Origin: Cryomorphaceae bacterium 1068 | GTDB lineage: Bacteria > Bacteroidota > Bacteroidia > Flavobacteriales_D > Cryomorphaceae | Direction: 5' to 3' | DNA length: 64,000 nt | NCBI GenBank assembly: GCA_027214385.1 | Contig: JAPVXR010000013.1 | Location: forward strand, 1 to 64,000 | In this document: positions 25,356-33,093 of the stretch, piece after piece | Layout: each line of letters starts with the position of its first letter | Position numbering within the stretch: position 1 is the stretch's first letter | The notes under the pieces: generated by a model | Databases searched by the model: none | Seen by the model: only the letters and a program-made list of their open reading frames with translations | What the model was told of the DNA's origin: nothing | Program-made: the position numbers and the translations under genes

Positions 25356-26327
25356 CTAAAGATGTGTCAAACAGAATTTATTTCCAGTTGGATCAATCAG
25401 CCAATATTCTCCATCTTTTTCAGTAATATCAGGAGCATTCATAATGGCCATGTCCAGACGTTCCTTGCTATCGAAAATGATGTGAAAATGCCTCATGCCA
25501 GCATTTTCAATCGGTGCTAAGGGTCTATTCTGGCCATGCCAAGAGTTCATGGCTATTCGATGTTTGTAAGAACCGCCAGCTCCTACATCGGCATACATGA
25601 ACTGGGGTAGGAAGTTGAAAGATTCAAATCCAATTTTTTGATAGAAGGAATTAGACTCTTCGACATTGTTTGCATAGAGATGAATATGACCTAGATAGGT
25701 GTCTTTATCAATGATGTTATTAGGTATCGAATTATCAGCGTGCGAGAGAACTTCATTCAAGTCCAATTGAGCCGAAGCACTGCGAATATTCCCGTCCATA
25801 TCTTCTATGCTAAGTCCGTGCTCCGTTACTACGCGTTTAAAACGCTCGGGAGTTTCCAGTGTGAACTCGACATTGATGCCATCTGGGTCATCTAAATAGA
25901 GCGATTTCGACATGGTGTGATCAACGGGAGAACTTGGATATTTTTTGTCAAATACGCGTTTCACCATATTGGCAAACTCACGTGTGTTAGGTGCGTGAAT
26001 TGCGAAATGGTAAAGTCCACTGTAGCCTTTTTTAAACTGGGCTGTAGCCGTTTCGTGAACTACGATGAGGGTCTTTGATTCTGTGCCAAGCTCTGCAGAT
26101 TTTTCAGAACGAGCTCTTATCTTCATTCCGACCAGTTCGGTGTAAAAACCTATGCTTTTGTCTAACTTAGTTATGTTGAGATGTATGGCCCCGAATGTGG
26201 CATACCTGCCTGTTTTGTCTAACTGTGTATTCATGCTTGAAAGAGAATAAGCAATGGATGAAAAACCATCCATTGCTATCAATGATGCGCTACCCAATAT
26301 TGCCTTCATAAAGTCATTGCGCTGCAT
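25356..26327 (-). CDS. Two-domain VOC protein, catechol-2,3-dioxygenase-like
   Basis: 323 residues. Two vicinal-oxygen-chelate modules lie at about residues 43-175 (GAIHLNITKLDKSIGFY, GLYHFAIHAP, DPDGINVEF) and 205-322 (GHIHLYANNVEESNSFY, RHFHIIF, DPTGNKFCL). Each preserves the histidine, histidine, and glutamate or similar metal positions, as in CatE-type dioxygenases. The N-terminus has a hydrophobic segment. It is the last gene of the Crp-led operon. Substrate unknown. Confidence 0.85.
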   Translation of the reverse strand: MQRNDFMKAILGSASLIAMDGFSSIAYSLSSMNTQLDKTGRYATFGAIHLNITKLDKSIGFYTELVGMKIRARSEKSAELGTESKTLIVVHETATAQFKKGYSGLYHFAIHAPNTREFANMVKRVFDKKYPSSPVDHTMSKSLYLDDPDGINVEFTLETPERFKRVVTEHGLSIEDMDGNIRSASAQLDLNEVLSHADNSIPNNIIDKDTYLGHIHLYANNVEESNSFYQKIGFESFNFLPQFMYADVGAGGSYKHRIAMNSWHGQNRPLAPIENAGMRHFHIIFDSKERLDMAIMNAPDITEKDGEYWLIDPTGNKFCLTHL

Positions 26328-26356
26328 ATTATATAACGTTTGTAATTGCTTTAATT

Positions 26357-26764
26357 TTATTTAGCAGTAATTGGTGCTTTCTTAGATCTTCCCCAGGCGA
26401 TAAAGCCTAAGAATAAGATGAACAGGGCATTGGCCCCTATGGCTGGAAACTCACCTCTTGAAGCATGGAATATGGCTGCAAAAACCATAACTGCAGTCAG
26501 CCCCACAGATGCCCAAACGCTCAACGCTGGTTTGATGCGCAGTAATGAAGGAAGTACCAATCCGATTCCTCCTAAAAACTCACTGATACCAATGAAGCGC
26601 ACTAATCCTTCTGGAACGTCTAATACCCATGGCATCGATTCGGCCATTGCTTCTATCGGTTGAAATAGTTTAGTCAGACCTGCCATGATAAATAAAGCTG
26701 CAAAAAGTCCTTGAAACACCCAAAGAATGATGTGCATTGTCTTGTTCTTTTGAGTAGTTGTCAT
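26357..26764 (-). CDS. DoxX family membrane protein
   Basis: 135 residues with four membrane helices. The opening WVFQGLFAALFIMAGLTKL and the FIGISEFLGGIGLVLP segment are typical of DoxX/DUF4345-like quinone-interacting or oxidative-stress-linked proteins. It sits 3 bp from the next gene upstream and 30 bp from the VOC gene, in a five-gene operon led by a Crp-type regulator. Confidence 0.85.
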   Translation of the reverse strand: MTTTQKNKTMHIILWVFQGLFAALFIMAGLTKLFQPIEAMAESMPWVLDVPEGLVRFIGISEFLGGIGLVLPSLLRIKPALSVWASVGLTAVMVFAAIFHASRGEFPAIGANALFILFLGFIAWGRSKKAPITAK

Positions 26765-26767
26765 TTC

Positions 26768-27169
26768 TTAAATTGATTTAGTGATTTGAAAAAAAGGTTG
26801 AAAAGTGAAAAAGGCTAGAGCCGGAAAGAAGTGCATGGGTACTACAAGTCCTGGAAAGAGTTCAGGGAAATCTAGATCTAAAGGAAGTGAAGCATCCATT
26901 GCGCCTATGATGCTTGCGAATGAAAGAGTAGCGTAAATAATATTTAACCAACCCATAAATCGGTTAAGTTTAAATTTTAGAAACCCCCAATAGCCCAAGG
27001 TCATCAGCAAACAACCCATTGTGCTCGCACCTATTATTGAACCCCAGTTTACTACTGAGTTGAATTCAGTTAACATGAGATATTGATAAATCTCAAAGTA
27101 TACAACGCCAGCTATACTCGCAAATGCACTGGAAATGATTCCGTGCCACAAAAGGTGTTTTCTATTCAT
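26768..27169 (-). CDS. Hypothetical four-helix membrane protein
   Basis: 133 residues with four hydrophobic segments (about residues 10-30, 42-64, 70-90 and 108-128). I recognise no family by motif. It is packed between the DoxX and YceI genes (3 and 6 bp gaps), so it is co-transcribed and probably acts in the same redox-related membrane process. Confidence 0.7.
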   Translation of the reverse strand: MNRKHLLWHGIISSAFASIAGVVYFEIYQYLMLTEFNSVVNWGSIIGASTMGCLLMTLGYWGFLKFKLNRFMGWLNIIYATLSFASIIGAMDASLPLDLDFPELFPGLVVPMHFFPALAFFTFQPFFQITKSI

Positions 27170-27175
27170 GGCAAC

Positions 27176-27706
27176 TTATTTGGTGACAGGGATAGTCACA
27201 TCGAGCTTAATTTCATTGGATACCTTCTTAGACATTCCCTTCATGGTTCCAACACCAAAGTCCAGTCGGTTGACAGAAAATTTGGATGAAAACGAATTCT
27301 CATTGAATGCAAAAGGTATTGTCATTTCTTTTGACACCCCATGTATACTCATAATGCCAGTCACTTTGTATGCATCTCCTTCTTTTGAAACTGAGCTAGA
27401 CTTGAAGGTTATGTTTGGGTACTTATCTGCATCAAACCACTTGTCACTAATGGCATGTTTGTTCTTCATGCCCTTTCCCGTATTAATTGAATTAACGGCT
27501 ACAGTAAACGAAAAGGATGAGTTTTCAGGGTTTGCATTATCAAATTTCACATCACCTTCAAGGTCTTTGAAAATCCCTTCTGCGTCAGTTCCTGAGAATT
27601 TGACCGAATAACCTTCACTAATTTTCCAATCAACAGATGTTTTGATGGTAAATGCTGATAAGACTATGATTGCCATTGAAGCCAGTAAAAATTTTGTTGT
27701 TTTCAT
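27176..27706 (-). CDS. YceI family lipocalin-like periplasmic protein
   Basis: 176 residues with a signal peptide (LASMAIIVLSAFTIKTS). The mature part is the YceI beta-barrel: VKFSGTDAEGIFKDLEGDVKF, the helix region MKNKHAISDKWFDADKYPNITF, and the VTGIMSIHGVSKEM strand. YceI proteins bind isoprenoid-type ligands. It follows the Crp regulator and precedes DoxX, a common Bacteroidota arrangement. Confidence 0.9.
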   Translation of the reverse strand: MKTTKFLLASMAIIVLSAFTIKTSVDWKISEGYSVKFSGTDAEGIFKDLEGDVKFDNANPENSSFSFTVAVNSINTGKGMKNKHAISDKWFDADKYPNITFKSSSVSKEGDAYKVTGIMSIHGVSKEMTIPFAFNENSFSSKFSVNRLDFGVGTMKGMSKKVSNEIKLDVTIPVTK

Positions 27707-27794
27707 TTCTTATTGTTTTAGAATTATTTAGGTCACAAATTTCAGGCGATCCCAATAATTAAAACTTAAGCTACCTTAAGAAATGAAAGCAGAG

Positions 27795-28313
27795 CTATTT
27801 TCCTGCGAGTTTACGCCTGATCTCACTCAAATATTCGGGGGTAATGCCAATGTAAGAGGCAATCAGTTTCAATGGCAAACGCTGTACAAGCATTGGGTAC
27901 GTTTGGGTGAACTCAATATACCGTTGCTCAGCTGTGGCACTTAGCAGGGCGATGAGCCGCTTATTACTGGCTATTAAACTGTTACGCAGTTTATGATTCA
28001 TTTCAAGAATAAAGCGATCATTCAATTTTTCTAAATCAGAATAAGCATCATGAGAAAAAACTTGAAGGTTAGAGTCCTCGATGGCTTCAATAAATATTTT
28101 GGAGGGTTCTTGATTAAAAAAACTGGCCATGTCTGAAATGAGCCAATTTTCGGGGGCAAATTGAATGATGTGTTCTTTTCCTGAGTTATCGAGCACATAG
28201 CTTTTTAGACAACCGCTTTCCACTTTAAAAGCCATTTTGCTTATGTTTCCTGCGCCATGCAAAACTTCACCGCGCTTTACTTTAATTGAGTTGACTTCTT
28301 CTTCAAAATCCAT
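27795..28313 (-). CDS. Crp/Fnr family transcriptional regulator
   Basis: 172 residues, cyclic-nucleotide-binding-like domain (KRGEVLHGAGNISKMAFKV, SGCLKSYVLDNSGKEHIIQF) and a short C-terminal HTH (IASYIGITPEYLSEIRRK). It shares layout and phrases with the regulator at 6774-7349. It heads the YceI-membrane-DoxX-VOC operon and likely controls it. Its upstream region has been invaded by the IS at 28386-29691. Confidence 0.9.
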   Translation of the reverse strand: MDFEEEVNSIKVKRGEVLHGAGNISKMAFKVESGCLKSYVLDNSGKEHIIQFAPENWLISDMASFFNQEPSKIFIEAIEDSNLQVFSHDAYSDLEKLNDRFILEMNHKLRNSLIASNKRLIALLSATAEQRYIEFTQTYPMLVQRLPLKLIASYIGITPEYLSEIRRKLAGK

Positions 28314-28385
28314 AGAAGTAAAATAAAGATTTTTTTATTGCTTATATCTTATTGAGCTTCCTCGTATTTGGTTTCTTTTAATGTT

Positions 28386-29691
28386 CGTAAAGGCACATGC
28401 TTTACACAAGTTAAAGATTAGGGTTTACACTAAATTAGTCTCTAACCTTGTTGATGATTCTTTACTTCTAAGATGTCTTTCATCAAAGAAACCTAAAAAT
28501 ACGTCTCGGTAATACGCTTTCCAAATTCCGTTACCGCTGTCTTCCAAACCGACATATTTTCCCTTCAAAGCTGCTGTTAAATAGACCCAGTAATAGGTCT
28601 TCCATCTGATGGCTCCGTTGCGGGTAACTTTCAATATTTTGTATGTGGAGTCGTAGTCAAAATCGGGTATCCTTTCGGGGAATGGCCTGGTGGAAAAATC
28701 ATGCATGTGAGCGGGTGTTTTCATGTCCAGTGCTTCATGGGGTCGAATGTGATTATACTCTTTCACAAAGTGATTTAATCTCCTCTGTTGAGCTTTCAAA
28801 TCGTAGGCAGAAGGTTTGGCGCAAGCAGCCTTTAAATCGCGGTGCATCCGTTCATGTCTACCGTTTTGTTCGGGGTGCGCAGGATCGGAAAATACAGGCT
28901 TAATTCCGAGCTCGATGAACCAATATGAGAGCTGCGTAAAGCGTTGAATGGCACGCACGGATCCAAAGGGGCTTCCGTTGTCGGTGTGCATCTGTTGCGG
29001 GATGCCGTATTTCCTAAAAACCCTTTTAAACTCTGCCTTTGCTGACTTTATATTTTCGTGATAATGACCTTTTGCGGTAAACAAAAAAACGGCTTTTAGA
29101 GTCTGCAATGGTGAGTGGATGGCAGTAGATTTTGTTACCCATTAAGAACTTTCCTTTGTAGTCAGCACTCCAAACTTCATTGCACTTTTTTGGATCGAAT
29201 ATGGGAAAGATCGGCTTGACTCTTCGCATTCTTTTTTGCGGGCACACCAGGCTATTTTTCTTGAGGATATTATGTACCGTGACCACCGATGGGATTTGTT
29301 CCTCAGTAAACTCGTTAAACAACAAAATGCGGATTTTCTTCGCTCCCCAGAGCTTGTGTTTTCCTTTGAGCTTAAGGATACTTTCTACAATATTTTCAGG
29401 TGTAGAATTAGGATGATTTTGAGGAGATCGCGACTGCTCTTTGAGACCTTCAAATCCCAATTTTTCGAACCGATCAATGAGTCGATAAGCGGTTGGCCTG
29501 GAGATCTCAAAGCTCCGACATAGTTCTGTGATCGTATACTTTCCCGTACGCCATTCACAGATAAATTCAATCTTTTGTTCCATTGTTGTACTTACTTTCC
29601 AAGGCATGGTAATCTGATTTTGACCTCAAATTACCCCCTAAAAAAGTGTAAACCATGTGCCTTTAACTCTGTAAACTATGTCCCTTTAACG
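28386..29691 (-). mobile_element. IS481-family insertion sequence
   Basis: About 1.3 kb. The ends are inverted repeats of about 45 bp, each made of two copies of a roughly 23-bp motif (left CGTAAAGGCACATGCTTTAC, then GTTAAAGATTAGGGTTTAC; right outer GTTAAAGGGACATAGTTTAC on the minus strand). One transposase is encoded in two overlapping frames. It lies 9 bp from the cassette box at 29700-29709, inside the unit that starts GTTGGGGTGC. A target duplication could not be defined. Confidence 0.85.
28425..29607 (-). pseudogene. IS481 transposase split by a frameshift
   Basis: The N-terminal frame (29607 to about 29085) encodes the helix-turn-helix (ITELCRSFEISRPTAYRLID) and the first catalytic aspartate (EVWSADYKGKF). 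The C-terminal frame (to 28425) encodes HTDNGSPF with the second aspartate and PEQNGRHERMHRDL with the catalytic glutamate, then the C-terminal wing. All DDE residues are present. The frames join at T7 (plus-strand A7 near 29082-29089) by a -1 shift, giving R-F-F-L-F-T-A-K, which continues the family sequence. Either a one-base indel or programmed -1 frameshifting on a slippery U-run explains this. Confidence 0.75.
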
Positions 29692-29699
29692 TACCCAAT

Positions 29700-29835
29700 G
29701 CACCCCAACGCTCTGGCTAAGAAACGTGCGGTTTTAAAAACCGAAAATCTTTCACCTAAGACGTGATTAAAATTAAAGGTAATCATCTTCATTTTAACGA
29801 GATTCCGCATGTGTTCTTAGGTGATGTTGTGCAGC
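29700..29835 (-). repeat. attC-like recombination site 7
   Basis: Runs from GCACCCCAAC (29700-29709) to GTTGTGCAGC (29826-29835), 136 bp. Inner arms GGCTAAGAAACGTGCGG and CCGCATGTGTTCTTAGG pair imperfectly; the long apical part carries its own AT-rich stem. The right box exactly matches the complement of GCTGCACAAC at 30426-30435 over 10 bp, delimiting a unit with the toxin-antitoxin pair. Confidence 0.8.
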
Positions 29836-29839
29836 GTTT

Positions 29840-30151
29840 TTATTTATTTTTCAGGATGTTAAGTAGTTTTTTAGGGTCTTGACGGTTGTCCCAAAATGCT
29901 GTCACGATTATTCTGTCATCGAATACTTTGTAGTAGATACTGAAATGTCCGAGTGATGCGACACGCGTATCCTTGAAGTCCGCTGATTTATACAGAAATG
30001 GGTTCTTGGCTATTTGCTTCGTTCGGTCGGATACCAAACTCATCAGCCTTTTGGAGTATGAATTAGATTTATTCTTTTCGACCCAGAATTGAAGAATTCC
30101 GACAAATTGAATGTCCGCAGTTCTCGTCCAAACTACTGCCCGTTTAGCCAT
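29840..30151 (-). CDS. RelE/ParE family toxin
   Basis: 103 residues with the RelE/ParE core: AVVWTRTADIQFVGILQFW, helix with SYSKRLMSLV, IAKNPFLYKSADFKDTRVASLGHFSIYYKVFDDRIIV and the C-terminal FWDNRQDP. Whether it is an mRNA interferase (RelE-like) or a gyrase inhibitor (ParE-like) cannot be told. It overlaps the antitoxin gene by 19 bp and lies in one cassette-like unit with it. Confidence 0.88.
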   Translation of the reverse strand: MAKRAVVWTRTADIQFVGILQFWVEKNKSNSYSKRLMSLVSDRTKQIAKNPFLYKSADFKDTRVASLGHFSIYYKVFDDRIIVTAFWDNRQDPKKLLNILKNK

Positions 30152-30375
30152 TCAAGATTCCGTTTATTCATCGCTTCCTGTGAAATGAGGCGACCACTTT
30201 CTATGTCGTCGTCGCTCATTTCGAGCATTTCTTTCTGTTCGGCAGTGAGTTCCACAAGGTCAGACGTTGAACTACTTGATGCGACGAGCTTATCCAGCGC
30301 TTCTAAAAAATCTTTGTTCTTAATTGCCAATATCTTATCGATTAACTGACTTCTTATTTTGTCAACTGCTGCCAT
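30133..30375 (-). CDS. Antitoxin of the RelE/ParE pair
   Basis: 80 residues, upstream of and overlapping the toxin gene. It is acidic and helical (LTAEQKEMLEMSDDDIESGRL) and has the short C-terminal segment typical of antitoxins that wrap the toxin. The N-terminus (VDKIRSQLIDKILAIKNKDFLEAL) could form a dimerisation or DNA-binding part. The start ATG lies 51 bp from the cassette box at 30426-30435. Confidence 0.85.
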   Translation of the reverse strand: MAAVDKIRSQLIDKILAIKNKDFLEALDKLVASSSSTSDLVELTAEQKEMLEMSDDDIESGRLISQEAMNKRNLEWLNGQ

Positions 30376-30425
30376 GACTTTCTTATTTCCCCTAAATATC
30401 CACTTTTATCACGAGTTCTTCAAAT

Positions 30426-30640
30426 GCTGCACAACAATCGTATAATACGCACTAGTGTGTGTTATTCAGCTTATGGGCTAATCGACTTTCAACATCGCCC
30501 TTACTAATCCCTCTCCCAAAACATCCCTAGAAAAATCTCACTCCTTCTAATCGGCTCTGGTCATTCCTCAATCTAAAGAAAAAACCGCTTCAAACAGAAG
30601 CAGTTTTGCATAAAACGTGAAAAGTCAGATAGCGAATTGC
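30426..30640 (-). repeat. Dispersed repeat, copy c, with cassette boundary
   Basis: Starts with box GCTGCACAAC (30426-30435), a palindrome centred on CACTAGTG, TTATTCAGCTTATGGGC, GACTTTCAACA, CAAAACATCC, AGAAAAATCTCACTCCTTCT, a terminator stem and CGTGAAAAGTCAG. It matches copies at 14247 and 16987 in order and spacing, but has one hairpin instead of two at the left. It follows the AI-2E permease gene. Confidence 0.75.
30581..30608 (-). terminator. Rho-independent terminator
   Basis: AAAACCGCTTC pairs with GAAGCAGTTTT; on the minus strand the stem is followed by TTTTTTC. It lies about 55 bp past the AI-2E permease stop and ends the operon 30661-35629. Confidence 0.75.
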
Positions 30641-30660
30641 TCTCTGCAAGCTCCGCAATC

Positions 30661-31707
30661 CTAACCCTCTTCGGGGCTATTGACCCAGTAGAGGTAGAAT
30701 CGATGGGTGAGCGCCAAAACAACCGTACCCACAAATAAGCCGACAATGCCGTGAAGAAGAACGCCCCCGATGGCACCAAGAAAGATGATGATGGTGGGGG
30801 TTTGCAATCCCTTGGCCAGTAGTATGGGCTTTAGGAAATTGTCCAATAGCGATACGATGACGATATAAACGGTAAAGATGATGGTGTAGGTCGTATTGTC
30901 CGAAAGGGAAAACGCCAAGATGATGGCAGGGATCACCACGATGGTGACCGGTACTTGCACAATAGCGGCAAACAAGACAACGATGGCAAACACACCCGGG
31001 GCGGGTAAGCCAATGAGTTGAAAACCGACGAAACTCAATACCGATTGAATAATGGCCACCAAGAGAATGCCCTTGACCACACTTCTGATGGTATTGCGCG
31101 ACATGATCAAGACTTCCATGCCATCTTTGCCTACCAACTTATTGGCCAGTTTTAGCGAGGTAGTATAAGCCCCATCGGCATTGTACATAAAGGCCACCGC
31201 GATAAGCAAGGAGACGATAAACAGCACCAGCGTTCCCATAATTCCTAAGAAGCTGTTGATGATCCCACCTGCTTTTTCGGTAATGAAATCTTGATGCGCA
31301 AAGGCAAAAGCCTTGAGGTCTGTAGAAGCCTTATCCCAGGCTCCGTATATTTTATCGCCCAGAGGCCACTCCTTCACCTGTTCTGTGGGAGGTGGCACTA
31401 CCAAGGTGCCTTCCCTGAACTGTTCGACCACGGCAGTGGTAGATTCGAGCACCGAGCTGAAGATGTAGTAGGAGGGAACCGCCAGAATGGCCACCGTAAC
31501 AAGGGTAAAAATCGTGGTCACCATCTTTTTGCGTTTCTCTCCGGCTTTGTTCACCAATTTTTGGAAAAACGGATAGATGGCTACTGCCAATATCAAGGCC
31601 CAAGTCAAGGCCCCGATAAAAGGGGTGACGATAAAAAACGCCCAGAGGACGAGTAGTGCTAAGACTGCCAGCCTGATGACGGAAGTGATGTTCAAGGAAC
31701 TTTTCAT
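30661..31707 (-). CDS. AI-2E family permease (YdiK/PerM-like)
   Basis: 348 residues with about eight membrane helices. The TPFIGALTWALILAVAIYPFFQKL start and the later GLPAPGVFAIVVLFAAIVQVP and LQTPTIIIFLGAIGG segments are typical of the family, whose members export small molecules or act as ion antiporters. It is the last gene of an efflux operon and starts 6 bp after the TolC-like gene ends, so it is co-transcribed. Confidence 0.88.
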   Translation of the reverse strand: MKSSLNITSVIRLAVLALLVLWAFFIVTPFIGALTWALILAVAIYPFFQKLVNKAGEKRKKMVTTIFTLVTVAILAVPSYYIFSSVLESTTAVVEQFREGTLVVPPPTEQVKEWPLGDKIYGAWDKASTDLKAFAFAHQDFITEKAGGIINSFLGIMGTLVLFIVSLLIAVAFMYNADGAYTTSLKLANKLVGKDGMEVLIMSRNTIRSVVKGILLVAIIQSVLSFVGFQLIGLPAPGVFAIVVLFAAIVQVPVTIVVIPAIILAFSLSDNTTYTIIFTVYIVIVSLLDNFLKPILLAKGLQTPTIIIFLGAIGGVLLHGIVGLFVGTVVLALTHRFYLYWVNSPEEG

Positions 31708-31713
31708 GGGTAT

Positions 31714-33093
31714 TTAATTCTGTGGTTGGTTTTCATTTGGCCATCCGCCTCCCAAGGCCAAGTATAATCTTACGACGGACTCAAGGTGCAATTTATAACT
31801 TTCGGATGCAATGAGTTGGGAGCTAAATAGGGAGTTCTGCAAATTGATAAATTCCAGGAAAGAGGTTACTCCTTCGTTGTAGCGCACCCAAGATAAGTCG
31901 AGGGCTTCCTGTGCCAGATCCAATTGTTCTTGCCTTATTTCGTATTCCCTGCGGTAGGTGTCAATGGCTATCAGGGCATCTTCCACCTCTTGAAATGCCT
32001 GCAAGTAGCCTTGTTCGTACTGATTGACCAGTTGGATGTATCTTTCTTCTTCAAATTCAATGGAGCTTTTGATGCGCCCTTTGTTGAAAATCGGGCCGGC
32101 TAAATTTCCCGCCAGCGAACTGAAGAGCAGGGTAGGGTTGGTCAATTGCGCTCCCAGATCTAAGGAGATGGTAAAGTTTGGGTACAGCAGTGCTTCGGTA
32201 GCCCCGATAATGGCCAATTGTGCTCTTAGCTGTCTTTCGGCTATCAATATCGAGGGACGGCGTTGCAGCAATCCCGCGGGAACCCCCGTGGGAAATTCTG
32301 AAGGGAAAACCTGTTCCTGAAGCAAAAGTCCTCTGGGAATGGATTTTGGGGCTGACGCCAATAGGATGCTTAGCGCATTTTCCACTTGTCTTCTACCACG
32401 GAATAAGGCTTGTAGGGTGACTTCCGCTTCTTTTTGCTGGATGATGACCTGATTCAAATCCACTTTGGAAATAAAGCCCGCATCGTACCGAGCTTGTATA
32501 ATGTCTCTGAATTCGGTCAAGGAACCCAGCATGTTTTCTGAAATGATGATCTTATTGTCGATATCCCTCAGCGTAAAATAGATGGTGGCAATTTGAGAAA
32601 CCAAGGTGGCCTTCACTTGGTTGTAGGCCATCTCTGTGGCCAGATACACCTGCAGAGCTGCTTCGTTCTGATTTCTGATTCTGCCCCAAATATCCAATGT
32701 GTAGGACACATTTGCCGCCGCAAGGGCATTTTGGGTGGTTCCCGATTCGGCGGTGTTGGCACCAATATCGCCACTCACGCCGTAGTTGACACTCGGGTAG
32801 AGCTGTGTTTTGGCAATGTCCAGTTGAAGCTGCGATTGCTTGATTAAGCTAACCGTATTCAGTAGCGCTAAGTTTCTGTCCAGTCCTTCGTCAATCAAAT
32901 TGACCAGGGTGGAGTCATTAAAAATCTCCCACCACGATACATCGGCAAAGCTGCTGCTGTCTGCCGCGGTATTATCGCGGAAATCGGCCGCTTCTTCTAC
33001 GGGCGGCGCTACGTAGTCTTTCTGTATTCGGCAAGACGAAAACCAGAGAGCAGCGCCAAGGATCAGGCCATATTTTAGATAGACTCTAGGCAT
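31714..33093 (-). CDS. TolC/NodT-type outer-membrane efflux lipoprotein
   Basis: 459 residues. The lipobox WFSSCR sits at about residue 21. The duplicated outer-membrane-factor pattern follows, with typical phrases SLIKQSQLQLDIAKTQLYPSV, YTLDIWGRIRNQNEAA, VPAGLLQRRPSILIAERQLRA and PNFTISLDLGAQLTNP. It would form the outer-membrane channel for the HlyD adaptor and DUF2955 protein. The start overlaps the stop of the DUF2955 gene by 8 bp. Confidence 0.92.
   Translation of the reverse strand: MPRVYLKYGLILGAALWFSSCRIQKDYVAPPVEEAADFRDNTAADSSSFADVSWWEIFNDSTLVNLIDEGLDRNLALLNTVSLIKQSQLQLDIAKTQLYPSVNYGVSGDIGANTAESGTTQNALAAANVSYTLDIWGRIRNQNEAALQVYLATEMAYNQVKATLVSQIATIYFTLRDIDNKIIISENMLGSLTEFRDIIQARYDAGFISKVDLNQVIIQQKEAEVTLQALFRGRRQVENALSILLASAPKSIPRGLLLQEQVFPSEFPTGVPAGLLQRRPSILIAERQLRAQLAIIGATEALLYPNFTISLDLGAQLTNPTLLFSSLAGNLAGPIFNKGRIKSSIEFEEERYIQLVNQYEQGYLQAFQEVEDALIAIDTYRREYEIRQEQLDLAQEALDLSWVRYNEGVTSFLEFINLQNSLFSSQLIASESYKLHLESVVRLYLALGGGWPNENQPQN

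Noticed and set aside
28380-29700. Target-site duplication of the IS481 element
   Set aside because: The bases next to the inverted repeats (GTT CG and CG TAC) do not give an unambiguous duplication.
14340-30510. A conserved M-F-W leader peptide in the dispersed repeat (minus strand ATGTTTTGG)
   Set aside because: The reading frame ends after four to six codons and differs after the third codon between copies; it probably just reflects conserved DNA.
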